DNA of 52,912 nucleotides from Veillonellales bacterium. GTDB lineage: Bacteria > Bacillota > Negativicutes > JAAYSF01. The notes below the pieces were generated by a model, which saw nothing but the letters and a program-made list of their open reading frames with translations, was not told the DNA's origin and did not search any database. Location of the stretch: NCBI GenBank assembly GCA_039680175.1, contig JBDKTO010000019.1, positions 1 to 52,912 on the forward strand, written 5' to 3'. Shown one piece after another: positions 29,491 through 37,519 of this stretch. A program made the position numbers and the translations under genes. How positions within the stretch are numbered: position 1 is the first letter of the stretch; the number at the start of each line of letters is the position of its first letter.

Positions 29491-30447
29491 TTAACCTGCA
29501 TAAACATCTTTTAAAACGTCTTCGGGATTCGGATTTGGACTTTCTTGCGCAAACTTAATGGCTGCTGCTATTTTTGCTTCAACCTTTGCCTTAATTTCTG
29601 CTATATCCTGAGAATAGTTAAGCTCAACCAGTTTTTGCTCTAATCTCGGTATGGGATCTTTCTTAATCCAGGCTTCCTGTTCAGCCGGATTTTTATAGGC
29701 ACCTGGATCGCCCTCAAAATGGCCGCGCCACCGCCAGGTTTTACACTCAATCAAACTAGGACCGTCGCCTTTTCTTGCCCGTTCAACAGCCGCAGCGGCT
29801 GCCTCATAAACTGCCACCACATCATTGCCGTCAACAGTCATACCGGGTATCCCATAAGCGGCGGCACGGTCGGAAACATCCGTTACCCGCATATGGTCCC
29901 GCTGATAGTTTGAAATACCATACATATTATTTTCACAAATAAAAACCAGCGGCAGCTTCCAGATTGAAGCCATATTCAAGGCTTCATGAAAAGTACCGCG
30001 GTTTGAAGCTCCATCACCGAAAAAGCAAACCGTGACCGCATCGTTTTTCTTATATTTACAGGCAAAGGCAGCCCCGGCGGCAATAGGCTGTCCGGCGCCA
30101 ACAATACCGTTGGCTCCTAAAATTCCCAGCTCAATATCAGCAATGTGCATGGAACCGCCTTTCCCCTTGCAATAACCGGTGGCTTTGCCGGATAATTCAG
30201 CCATCATTAGATCAACATTACCGCCTTTGGCAATCAAATGCCCATGGCCACGGTGTGTACTGGTTATATAGTCTTTAGTTTCTAAACTACCGCAAACGCC
30301 GGTAGCAACGGCTTCCTCGCCAAGATACAGATGGACGAACCCCGGCAGTTTGTTATCAGCAAACAACTCCATAGCTTTACTTTCAAACGCCCTTATAGTC
30401 AGCATGGTTTCATAAAACCCAAGTAGCTTTTCCTTATTAAGTTCCAT
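29491..30447 (-). CDS. acoA: Acetoin dehydrogenase E1 alpha subunit (TPP-dependent)
   Basis: Seen: 318 residues from ATG at 30447, chosen because GGGAGGAAGATC places the ribosome binding site correctly; an upstream in-frame ATG at 30480 has none. TPP motif GDGASNRGTFHEALN starts at residue 144 and ends with the CENN pair at 171-174. Other E1 alpha landmarks include THRGHGH (64-70) and the KGKGGSMH segment (94-101). Known: binds TPP with E1 beta and decarboxylates or cleaves the ketone substrate. It is the first enzyme gene of the operon after the Lin0512 gene. Confidence 0.92.
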   Translation of the reverse strand: MELNKEKLLGFYETMLTIRAFESKAMELFADNKLPGFVHLYLGEEAVATGVCGSLETKDYITSTHRGHGHLIAKGGNVDLMMAELSGKATGYCKGKGGSMHIADIELGILGANGIVGAGQPIAAGAAFACKYKKNDAVTVCFFGDGASNRGTFHEALNMASIWKLPLVFICENNMYGISNYQRDHMRVTDVSDRAAAYGIPGMTVDGNDVVAVYEAAAAAVERARKGDGPSLIECKTWRWRGHFEGDPGAYKNPAEQEAWIKKDPIPRLEQKLVELNYSQDIAEIKAKVEAKIAAAIKFAQESPNPNPEDVLKDVYAG

Positions 30448-30504
30448 GATCTTCCTCCCGCTTTTTAATATTGACCACATACGTTCCTTGGGCCTGTCCT
30501 TTTT

Positions 30505-30867
30505 TCACGGCACATCAATATAGACAGTCAGTGCCGCAACAGCTGCAACAATGTCATCACCCTCCCCGAGTGCCGGCAGATGCAATCCCTTAACCTCAAC
30601 TCCTCCTAATACAGTTTCTACTGTCACCGTGCCAAACGGCACAATACCTCTGACTTCATCAACATTAACTTTCTCCGGCTGGGGACAGCCGATTTTCACC
30701 TCAACCTGCATCTGGTTAGGATCCTGAATTCCAATAATGTCAAACAGCCCGCACAGACAACTTCGCGACATGGCGTCCTTCACTGCTCTTTGCGCCGCTT
30801 TTGTAACATTGCCGCCATGTAAATCGGCACCCATACCCATCTCAATAATATAGCGTTTGCGTTTCAC
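30505..30867 (-). CDS. Lin0512-family conserved protein
   Basis: Seen: 120 residues from GTG at 30867 with GAGGTGATAG just upstream; an upstream in-frame ATG at 30921 lacks a binding site. The text KRYIIEMGMGADLHG, the AAQRAVKDAM helix and PFGTVTVETVLGGVEV are typical of the Lin0512 family. Function unknown in the literature as far as I know. As first gene of the aco operon with a 57-bp gap to E1 alpha it is probably cotranscribed. It has no catalytic motif that I recognise. Confidence 0.82.
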   Translation of the reverse strand: MKRKRYIIEMGMGADLHGGNVTKAAQRAVKDAMSRSCLCGLFDIIGIQDPNQMQVEVKIGCPQPEKVNVDEVRGIVPFGTVTVETVLGGVEVKGLHLPALGEGDDIVAAVAALTVYIDVP

Positions 30868-31053
30868 CCTATCACCTCTATTCCTCAAGAATATTCTTCG
30901 TATGCTGTTAATATTGTGCAATCTAATGCTAAAAAGTATGCACCATTATCCCGCAAAAGATACGTTGAAAATCAGCATGCATAATTTAAGTAAAACTAAA
31001 TAATTTAATGAGATAATAACTAGAAATATGTAATAAAGAGGTGAAAAAGCATT

Positions 31054-31230
31054 ATGCTGACATTAGGAATAAAACCTGGCAACTACGTTATGATCGGCAA
31101 AGACATCATGGTTAAGGTCGTCAAAGGTGACGATAAACATCTAAGGCTGGCAATAAATGCACCGAAATGTATAAATATTGTTCGCGGGGAAGTATACGAA
31201 AGCAGCTTAAGGAGTATCCAAGGAGAATAA
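31054..31230 (+). CDS. csrA: CsrA-family carbon storage/translational regulator
   Basis: Seen: 58 residues, ATG at 31054 with AGAGGTG upstream. MLTLGIKPGNYVMIG and the RLAINAPK segment followed by VRGEVYE match CsrA along its whole length. L4 and the Arg of VRGEVYE (R44), both central to RNA binding, are kept, but the usual TRK after L4 is GIK, so one conserved Arg is lost. Known: CsrA dimers bind GGA motifs in mRNA leaders; in Bacillus the main target is flagellin mRNA, antagonised by FliW. No fliW is in this window. A strong terminator follows at once, so it is monocistronic. It is convergent with the response regulator. Confidence 0.88.
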   Translation: MLTLGIKPGNYVMIGKDIMVKVVKGDDKHLRLAINAPKCINIVRGEVYESSLRSIQGE

Positions 31231-31232
31231 CC

Positions 31233-31285
31233 AAAAAGAGCTGTCTCAAGCAGGTTTTAACGCCTGTTTGGGGCAGCTCTTTTTC
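31233..31285. terminator. Bidirectional terminator between csrA and response regulator
   Basis: A-run, stem beginning GAGCTG, inner stem CAGG/CCTG, closing CAGCTC and T-run. It serves csrA on plus and the response regulator, stop at 31311, on minus. It shares the CTGTCTCAA left flank with the terminator after flagellin. Confidence 0.85.
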
Positions 31286-31310
31286 ATTAAAATTCTCTGT
31301 CGCATTCCAT

Positions 31311-32018
31311 TTACACCGTTCGCGCTACACTCCCGCTGTTTACACATGTGGAGCTATTATCCTTCTGTAAATAATAGCCAATTCCCCGTACCGTCTTCAA
31401 TTTAGATAAGTTAATCTTTTTGCGCAAGTAATGAATATATATATTGATTGTACTTTCTAACGCATCGGAATTATAACCCCATACCGTTTCTATAATCCGT
31501 TGCTTGGTAATTACTTGTCCACAGTTGCGTATTAATAATTCTAACAGCTGTGATTCTTTCAATGTTAAATGAATTATCCTGCCGTTTTGAGTCACTTGAG
31601 CCCGCTGGGGATCAAAAATAATATCGTTAAAAGTTAAGATCGTATCCACGATATCTTTATTTTTCCGCCGGGCTAGTGCGTACAATCTTGCTACTAACTC
31701 CACAGTAAAAAATGGCTTGACCAAATAATCATCCGCCCCGGCATTCAAGCCTTCCGCCCGAGCTTCGGGGGTATCTTTAGCCGTTAGAAAAAGCACGGGA
31801 GTAGTATATCCCAGTCGGCGAAATTCTTTCAGCAGCAAAATACCATTCATATAGGGCAGCATGCGATCCAAAATAATAACGTCATAGTTCCCAGTACAAG
31901 CCATGTCCATGCCTATTTTGCCATCCAAAGCAGCATCTACCACAAAGCCATTCTTTTTTAACAAATGCGATAGTGCTTCAACTAATTTATTCTCATCATC
32001 TACCAGTAGCAATTTCAT
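31311..32018 (-). CDS. OmpR/PhoB-family response regulator, orphan
   Basis: Seen: 235 residues. Receiver domain has acidic pair D7-D8, phospho-acceptor D51 (ILDRMLP), T79 and K101. The C-terminal winged helix (about 128-220) contains LTLKESQLLELLIRN, ETVWGYNSD and VRGIGYYL. Known: DNA-binding two-component regulator activated by Asp phosphorylation. No histidine kinase is adjacent, so its partner lies elsewhere. Its start is 389 bp from the divergent flagellin gene, and a 22-bp palindrome lies between them, so regulation of flagellin or of itself is plausible. Confidence 0.9.
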   Translation of the reverse strand: MKLLLVDDENKLVEALSHLLKKNGFVVDAALDGKIGMDMACTGNYDVIILDRMLPYMNGILLLKEFRRLGYTTPVLFLTAKDTPEARAEGLNAGADDYLVKPFFTVELVARLYALARRKNKDIVDTILTFNDIIFDPQRAQVTQNGRIIHLTLKESQLLELLIRNCGQVITKQRIIETVWGYNSDALESTINIYIHYLRKKINLSKLKTVRGIGYYLQKDNSSTCVNSGSVARTV

Positions 32019-32212
32019 TTTAAGTATCCTTCAAGATCACATCCCTGTGGAAAGTTCCTTCCTTGGACATTCCTATATATATGTATTATCATATTATTAT
32101 TTATTTTTTATTTATTTTATCATTTGTATTTTATTTAATTTACGTTTAACTTTTTTTTACACTATTTTTTTTATAAAAATCGACAATAATGAAACGTTTT
32201 TGTAAATTACTA

Positions 32213-32234
32213 AACGAATTATTAATAATTCGTT
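32213..32234. promoter_or_regulatory. 22-bp perfect palindrome, candidate operator
   Basis: A perfect self-complementary site with half-site AACGAATTATT. It overlaps the candidate TAATAA -10 box of flagellin. Position and symmetry suggest a dimeric regulator; the orphan response regulator next door is the obvious candidate, but OmpR-type proteins usually bind direct repeats, so another factor is possible. Confidence 0.45.
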
Positions 32235-32260
32235 ACGATAATTTTATTAGAAAATAAGAA

Positions 32261-32407
32261 AGGAGGTACTTCCCCCAAAAATGCAAGGGGGGAGCATTTA
32301 TTTAGGTAATTGATGTCGCGTTAGCGAGTCGCTCTTTCCAGCAAAAAGTCTAACGCAAAAATGGTGCACGGAAGCTAAATTTTAATCAAATTCAAGGAGG
32401 AATAATT
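32261..32407 (+). promoter_or_regulatory. Structured flagellin 5' leader with GGA motifs
   Basis: A stem CTTCCCCC/GGGGGGAG (32269-32276 with 32287-32294), a second stem GCGTTAG/CTAACGC (32318-32324 with 32350-32356), and GGA motifs at about 32262, 32291, 32370 and in the ribosome binding site AAGGAGG (32394-32400). CsrA recognises GGA in hairpins, and the last motif would allow repression by blocking ribosomes. A ten-codon ATG frame (32281-32313) lies inside and may be meaningless. Confidence 0.5.
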
Positions 32408-35065
32408 ATGTCACTGGTAATTAGTACAAACTTATCCGCTTTAAACACCACCAATCAATTAAACAAAAACACTTCGCTTATGAATTCATCCCTGCAAAAA
32501 CTATCATCCGGGTATTCCATCAATAGTGCGTCCGACAATTCGGCAGGTTTGGCCATCTCCGAAAAAATGCGGGCGCAAATCCAAGGCCTCGACCAGGCGA
32601 GCAGCAACTCGCAAGATGCCACATCTTTAGCCCAGACAGCAGACGGCGCCCTCGACGAAACCACAACCATTTTAAAACGCATGCGGGAATTGGCTGTGGA
32701 GGCATCGTCTGATACTTTGACTGACGATGACAGAACTTCCGTCCAGGATGAAACCAACGAGCTGCGGCAGGAACTCGACCGTATCTCAAATGACACGGAA
32801 TATAACACCAAGAAATTACTCAACGGCGACAGCGGTTCTTCTACCGCCGTATCCGGTACCAATGCATCTGCCATTGATACTACGCTGACGACTGCCGGCA
32901 ATAATACCGCATCAGGCACTTACACGGTAAACTATACCGCTGTTGCAACCCAGGCAACTACGGGTCTTAGCACCTCCTCTACCGGTATTACGGCTGCTAC
33001 TGCTTCGGCAACTTCTTTTGCCGGTGATATTTCCATTAACGGAACAACGATAACGATCGCGTCCGGCGACACCATCCAGGGCGTTCTGGATAAAATCAAT
33101 GCCCAAACAACAACGACCGGTGTAACTGCCACGCTGGATACTACGGATACTTCGAATGAATACATTAAATTAACGGATAGTACCTACAGCAGTTCTTCGT
33201 CCATTACCTTAAAAGCTGACAATGCCACATTGACAGGCCTATTTAATGCAACGACAAGCACGACGGACACCAGTGTTACGGCTACCGGCACCGATGCCGC
33301 AGGAACAATCAACGGAGCGGCAGCTACCGCATCCGGCAATACATTATCGGCTTTCGACCTCACAGTTACTGGCGATGATGCAGTTCTGGCTAAAACAACT
33401 GTCACAAGTAATGCTGCTACTTTAACTACCGCTCTCTCTGCTCTTGGCACTACTGCTGCCAATACTGCTGTCAGTGCTCTTAGTGCCAATGAAAGTGCTA
33501 ATACTGCTCTTGCTACTGCTATTAAGAATGGGACTACTGATTATACCGATGCCAACGGCACCAGCTATACAGGCGCTACTGCGCAAGCTAATTTTGCGAG
33601 TGCAGTGACTACTGCTACTGCAGCTACCAGTAGCAGCCCGGCCTCTAGTGCAAAAACGGCTGTCAGCGAAGCTTATAAGGCATATACTGCGGCTCTTACC
33701 AGTGGGGATGCCGATAGTATCGTTTCTACTAAATCTACTTTAGATTCTGCGATCACCACTCTAAATGATCCCACACTTACTGCCGACAAGGCTGCTTATG
33801 ACACTGCTGCCGGTACAGCTATCAATACAGCGGCTACTGCCGTACAGAGTACGACAACGACCTTACAGGCTGCAGTTGCTGCTACTACGGACAGCTCAAT
33901 CACTACGACGACTTTGTCTGATGCCAGTACGACTGCGTCTCCCCAGTCTAGTTTAGCAGCTGCGGTTACGGCTGCCACCAGCGGTACTACTTCTACGACA
34001 AAAACAGCTGTTACTGATGCATATTCTGCGTATGCCGCAGCTCTTGCGGCTGGCGGAACGAGTACTACGACTGCTGCGACGATAGTTTCTACTAAGACGG
34101 CGTTAGATTCTGCGATTTCCACCTTAGGCGATAATACTTTAAGCAGCGCTCTTACTACTTATAATACTGCTGCCGGCACAGCTATCAATACAGCGGCTAC
34201 TACGGAAAGCTCTACTGATAATGGTACCAATGAATCGGCTGTGACTGCTGCTATAACTACTGCTACTACTACTGCTTCTACTGCTACTGCTAAGTCCACT
34301 TTTGCAAGTGCAATTGCTAATACAACGGCTACTGGTGCTACTAAAACGGCTATCACGGATGCCTATTCGGACTATACGGCTGCTCTTGCTAGTGGTGATT
34401 CTTCGACGATAGTATCAACGAAGTCTGCGTTAGATACAGCGGTTGCTAATTCAAGTGATACTACCCTCCAAGCAGCTCTTGTTACTTATAACAATGCTGT
34501 CGGCTCCGCTATAAATAATGCTGCAACTAAAATCAATACTGCGCTGAATACTACAAGTGATATCAATACAGATTATTCAAATTATAAAGCCGCTGTTGCT
34601 GCCAGCGCGAGTGGTAAAGTTGCGACTGCAAAGGTTACCGTAGATGCCAGCAATGCCCTGACCTTCCAGGTCGGCGCCAACTCCGATCAGACAATGACGC
34701 TTTCCATCAGCGATATGGACGCCAACGCCCTGGGAGTCGCCGGCAGTACTTCTACGACAGGGATTGATCTTAGCACCGCAAGCAGTGCTACTTCTGCTAT
34801 CACTACCATCGATGCTGCAATTAAGAAAGTGGCTGCTGAACGGTCTAATCTAGGCGCTGTCGAAAACAGCCTATCCAGCAATATCGATAATTTGGATACC
34901 GAAAGTGAAAACCTGACTTCGGCTGAATCCAATATTCGCGACACCGACATGGCAACAGAAATGGCAACTTACACCAAGCTGAGTGTTATTACCCAGGCAG
35001 CTACTGCCATGTTGTCCAAAGCCAATTCACAGCCGGAAAAGGTATTGACTCTGTTACAATCCTAA
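32408..35065 (+). CDS. fliC: Flagellin with large repeat-bearing central insert
   Basis: Seen: 885 residues, about twice or more the usual Firmicute length. Residues 1-140 are a normal flagellin N-terminus (INSASDNSAGLAISEKM, LAQTADGALDET, MRELAVEA), and about 785-885 a normal C-terminus (NIRDTDMATEMA, ending in VLTLLQS). The middle is Ala/Thr/Ser-rich with three copies of a helical module also found in FliD, FlgK and FlgE. Strong ribosome binding site AAGGAGG. Known: terminal D0/D1 helices polymerise inside the filament and the centre is exposed, so the inserts should decorate the filament surface. Convergent with the small TPR gene across a shared terminator. It is probably the major filament protein; no second flagellin is in the window. 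Confidence 0.95.
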   Translation: MSLVISTNLSALNTTNQLNKNTSLMNSSLQKLSSGYSINSASDNSAGLAISEKMRAQIQGLDQASSNSQDATSLAQTADGALDETTTILKRMRELAVEASSDTLTDDDRTSVQDETNELRQELDRISNDTEYNTKKLLNGDSGSSTAVSGTNASAIDTTLTTAGNNTASGTYTVNYTAVATQATTGLSTSSTGITAATASATSFAGDISINGTTITIASGDTIQGVLDKINAQTTTTGVTATLDTTDTSNEYIKLTDSTYSSSSSITLKADNATLTGLFNATTSTTDTSVTATGTDAAGTINGAAATASGNTLSAFDLTVTGDDAVLAKTTVTSNAATLTTALSALGTTAANTAVSALSANESANTALATAIKNGTTDYTDANGTSYTGATAQANFASAVTTATAATSSSPASSAKTAVSEAYKAYTAALTSGDADSIVSTKSTLDSAITTLNDPTLTADKAAYDTAAGTAINTAATAVQSTTTTLQAAVAATTDSSITTTTLSDASTTASPQSSLAAAVTAATSGTTSTTKTAVTDAYSAYAAALAAGGTSTTTAATIVSTKTALDSAISTLGDNTLSSALTTYNTAAGTAINTAATTESSTDNGTNESAVTAAITTATTTASTATAKSTFASAIANTTATGATKTAITDAYSDYTAALASGDSSTIVSTKSALDTAVANSSDTTLQAALVTYNNAVGSAINNAATKINTALNTTSDINTDYSNYKAAVAASASGKVATAKVTVDASNALTFQVGANSDQTMTLSISDMDANALGVAGSTSTTGIDLSTASSATSAITTIDAAIKKVAAERSNLGAVENSLSSNIDNLDTESENLTSAESNIRDTDMATEMATYTKLSVITQAATAMLSKANSQPEKVLTLLQS
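33590..34520 (+). repeat. Three axial-module copies in flagellin
   Basis: Copies at about 33590-33840, 33950-34200 and 34295-34520. Core motifs in order are TAVTDAYSAY, a variable Ala/Ser/Gly linker, IVSTKTALDSAI, a short LxDxTL turn and TYNTAAGTAINTAA. The second copy is nearly identical to the fliD copy in DNA. Confidence 0.9.
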
Positions 35066-35076
35066 TACTCTAATCT

Positions 35077-35132
35077 AAAAAGGGGCTGTCTCAACATAGG
35101 TTGTAAAACCTATTTGCGGCAGCCCCTTTTTT
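35077..35132. terminator. Bidirectional terminator, flagellin / small TPR gene
   Basis: Outer stem AAAAGGGGCTG paired with CAGCCCCTTTT, inner stem ATAGGTT/AACCTAT, T-runs on both sides. It ends flagellin on plus and the TPR gene (stop at 35139) on minus. Confidence 0.9.
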
Positions 35133-35138
35133 CTATTA

Positions 35139-35567
35139 CTATCCCCCAAAGCCATTTTTACTCTGCAGCTCCAAAGCCCGGAGATAACAAGACTCCGCTT
35201 CAGCAACGCGATCACTCAACGCAAGGCAATTCCCCAGATTATAAAATGCCTCGGCATAACCCGGATCTTTCTCAATCGCCTTACGATAGCATGCTTCCGC
35301 CTCTGCCAGAAAATTTTTATGTTTTAAAACCACGCCTAAATAGTTATAGGCCGCCGGAATTTCAGTATCCAGTTCAAGAACCTTAAAAAAGCACGCTTGG
35401 GCATTACCCCAATCGTTTAGCGATATCAAGACTTCGCCTAAAAGCTGATAGGCCTCCGCCAAACCTGGATCCTGTTTTACGGCCTGGCAGAATGACAAAG
35501 CCGCTTGCCGCCATTCACGGCTTGCCGCATGCTCAAGCCCTGCAGCTATCCATTCTTTTACCGTCAT
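35139..35567 (-). CDS. Small TPR protein
   Basis: Seen: 142 residues, almost entirely tetratricopeptide repeats (about four units, with AEAYQLLGEVL, PAAYNYLGVVL and AEAFYNLGNCL). No signal peptide and no catalytic domain. I chose ATG at 35567; a GTG three codons upstream is also possible. It follows the TPR glycosyltransferase on the same strand (63-bp gap). Known: TPRs bind proteins. It could be a partner of the glycosyltransferase or a duplicated, shortened copy of its TPR half. Confidence 0.8.
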   Translation of the reverse strand: MTVKEWIAAGLEHAASREWRQAALSFCQAVKQDPGLAEAYQLLGEVLISLNDWGNAQACFFKVLELDTEIPAAYNYLGVVLKHKNFLAEAEACYRKAIEKDPGYAEAFYNLGNCLALSDRVAEAESCYLRALELQSKNGFGG

Positions 35568-35630
35568 CTCCTGCACCTGCTTTCTATAACATAATCAATA
35601 GATATGTTAATACCTGTCACGCCCTATTTT

Positions 35631-37388
35631 TCAATCCCGTCTCATCTGATATTCTTCCCTTAATGCCCCTCGGACCCGATTAATTACATCCGGCCAATCA
35701 TCCGCCTTACGCTGGCGAAATAGTCGCATTGTTGGATACCAGGGGCTGTCTTCACGATCCATTTGCCATCGCCAGTCGGGGGCAAACGGCAAAAGAAGCC
35801 ATGTCTTTTTTCCCATAGCCCCTGCTAAATGAGCCACAGCCGAATCAACAGTTATGACTAAATCAAGATGTGTAATCAAGCCTGCGGTCTCGGCAAAGTC
35901 TTGCATCTCTTCGGGACGGCTGAATACTTTGCCAGGCACTTTAACTAAATCCCGGGCTTTTGCCCCGACTTGCAGACTAACCCATATCACTTCATCGTCA
36001 GCAAATAGATCAGCAAATAGATCGATAGGGATAGAACGGTTGCGATCATTATGATGGCTCGGATTACCAGCCCAAGCCACGCCAATTCTGGCTCTATTTA
36101 GCTCCTCAGCAGCCTTACCCCACTTTGCGGCAATTTCAGAGCATACTTTTATGTAGGGAATAGTCCGGGGAATGTCTTTGGCGGCTGTATTAAAAACCAT
36201 GGGAAGGCTGGGTAACGGACAACAGAAGTCAAATTCTCCCGGCGGTATGTCTGTTGTTCCATGGACCGCTAAAAAGGGAAACGATGAATCTAGCAGCCGC
36301 TGCAGCGGTTCCTGAACCCACAAAACCGTCTTCCCGGCTATTTTTGCGACTAACGGAGCATATCTTACAAAAAAAAGTGTATCGCCGAATCCCTGTTCAT
36401 AATAGAGTAATATTCTTTTCCCGGTAAGGTTCTCGCCTCTCCAGCGGGGCGCCTCCGGCTGAGCCTGGCTATATTTAATCATCCTTGACTTATCATATTT
36501 TTCCCATCCCTTTTCGTACTGCGCCTGAAGTAAATATAAAGTTGCCAGAGAAAACTCCGTTTCCACATAGTTTGGGTTAAGGTTAAGCGCTCGGCAAAAA
36601 TAAGCCTCTGCCTGACTTAATCGATTTATAGTCGTAAATAATACACCAAGGTTATGATAGGGTTCCAGATAATCGGGCTGAATCCTGATAGCATGGTAAA
36701 AACAGGCTTCAGCGGCTTCATAGCAGTTGATATCCGTTAAAACTGTTCCCAAGCTGTTATAAGCCTCGGCAAAATTGGGATTTAGTTTAATGGCACGATA
36801 CGTGTATCGTGCGGCTTCTTCCAGGCGACGCATGCCTTTTAGAACGATGCCCAGATTGTTGTAAGCATCCGGGAATTTAGGATTCAGTTCAATGGCACGG
36901 TGGAAAGAAAGCTCGGCTTCGGCTAAAAGAAGCCTTTTTGTCTGGACAAGTCCTAAGTTATTATAGATTTCCGGCGAATTAGGCTTCCGTTCAATAGCAC
37001 AACGAAAAGAAAGTTCCGCCTCTGCCAAAAGCCCTTCGTGCATCTGGATGAGCCCCAGGTTACTGTAAGCTTCGGAAAAACCGGGACGCATTCGAATAAC
37101 CGATTCAAGACAATTCTTTGCCTCCTCCAGGCGATGAGTACTGATCAACAGTGCACCTAAGTTGCATAAAGCGTCAGGGTTTTCAGGATTTAGTTTAAGA
37201 GCATGGCGTAATGAGCTTTCAGCCTTTTCAAACAAGTGCATTCCGTATTGTACGGCTCCCAAATAATTGTATGACTCAACATCATTAGGATTCTCTGCGA
37301 GAACCTGGCGAAATACTTCTGCCGCTTGCGGCAAATCCCCTGTAGTCACAAATTCAAGTCCCCGCTTTACAAGAATTTTGTTGTGCAA
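35631..37388 (-). CDS. TPR-containing glycosyltransferase (flagellar modification candidate)
   Basis: Seen: 585 residues. About nine tetratricopeptide repeats fill residues 1-310. The C-terminal part is GT-B/heptosyltransferase-like: GKRILLYYEQGFGDTLFFVRY near 325, RIGVAWAGNPSHHNDRNRS (two short pieces, near 435) and the donor-site region VDSAVAHLAGAMGKKTWLLLP (near 530, two pieces). Start is TTG at 37388 with AAAGGAGA upstream. Known: TPR-GT proteins often glycosylate surface or flagellar proteins in Negativicutes and other bacteria. It lies beyond fliS in the flagellar cluster, with a hairpin between. Ser/Thr-rich flagellar inserts are a plausible substrate. This is inference, and a lipopolysaccharide role is an alternative. 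Confidence 0.82.
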   Translation of the reverse strand: MHNKILVKRGLEFVTTGDLPQAAEVFRQVLAENPNDVESYNYLGAVQYGMHLFEKAESSLRHALKLNPENPDALCNLGALLISTHRLEEAKNCLESVIRMRPGFSEAYSNLGLIQMHEGLLAEAELSFRCAIERKPNSPEIYNNLGLVQTKRLLLAEAELSFHRAIELNPKFPDAYNNLGIVLKGMRRLEEAARYTYRAIKLNPNFAEAYNSLGTVLTDINCYEAAEACFYHAIRIQPDYLEPYHNLGVLFTTINRLSQAEAYFCRALNLNPNYVETEFSLATLYLLQAQYEKGWEKYDKSRMIKYSQAQPEAPRWRGENLTGKRILLYYEQGFGDTLFFVRYAPLVAKIAGKTVLWVQEPLQRLLDSSFPFLAVHGTTDIPPGEFDFCCPLPSLPMVFNTAAKDIPRTIPYIKVCSEIAAKWGKAAEELNRARIGVAWAGNPSHHNDRNRSIPIDLFADLFADDEVIWVSLQVGAKARDLVKVPGKVFSRPEEMQDFAETAGLITHLDLVITVDSAVAHLAGAMGKKTWLLLPFAPDWRWQMDREDSPWYPTMRLFRQRKADDWPDVINRVRGALREEYQMRRD

Positions 37389-37429
37389 CTACTCAGTCTC
37401 CTTTCATTTTTCCAAGAATTATCCGCTTG

Positions 37430-37478
37430 AAAAAATAAATACAAGGGACGTCCAAGGATTACTCCCGGGACGTCCTTG
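37430..37478 (-). terminator. Hairpin and T-tract after fliS
   Basis: CAAGG-ACGTCC pairs with GGACGT-CCTTG with one bulged base (37442-37478). On minus it is followed by a T-rich tract (37441-37430). It would end or attenuate the flgD-fliS transcript before the glycosyltransferase gene. Confidence 0.7.
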
Positions 37479-37519
37479 CCGTCAAAAATCATATCTTGGT
37501 GTTGTCGGATTTTATTAAA

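Larger units (their letters stand above)
32019..32407. promoter_or_regulatory. Divergent regulatory region, response regulator / flagellin
   Basis: 389 bp, very AT-rich near 32090-32260. It contains a possible sigma-A-like pair TTGTAA (32200-32205) and TAATAA (32223-32228) at 17 bp, a 22-bp palindrome over that -10, and a structured leader (32261-32407). I found no good sigma-28 box for flagellin here, although one exists ahead of flgD. Confidence 0.5.

Noticed and set aside
30868..31053. Sigma-54 promoter ahead of the aco operon
   Set aside because: A TGG...GC pattern exists but the GG-to-GC spacing is about three bases too long, and no sigma-54 activator gene is nearby.
32235..32245. Sigma-28 promoter for flagellin using ACGATAA
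   Set aside because: The only TAAA upstream is at the wrong spacing, 19 instead of about 15 bases.
32281..32313. Ten-codon leader peptide before flagellin
   Set aside because: ATG lies too far from the AAGGAGG and inside a hairpin loop; kept only as a note in the leader entry.
33590..34520. CRISPR or satellite-like tandem DNA in flagellin
   Set aside because: Repeats keep the reading frame and diverge mostly at the codon level; there are no constant repeats with unique spacers.
32455..34950. Antisense ORFs in flagellin
   Set aside because: Produced by the repetitive Ala/Thr codons on the other strand; no start context.
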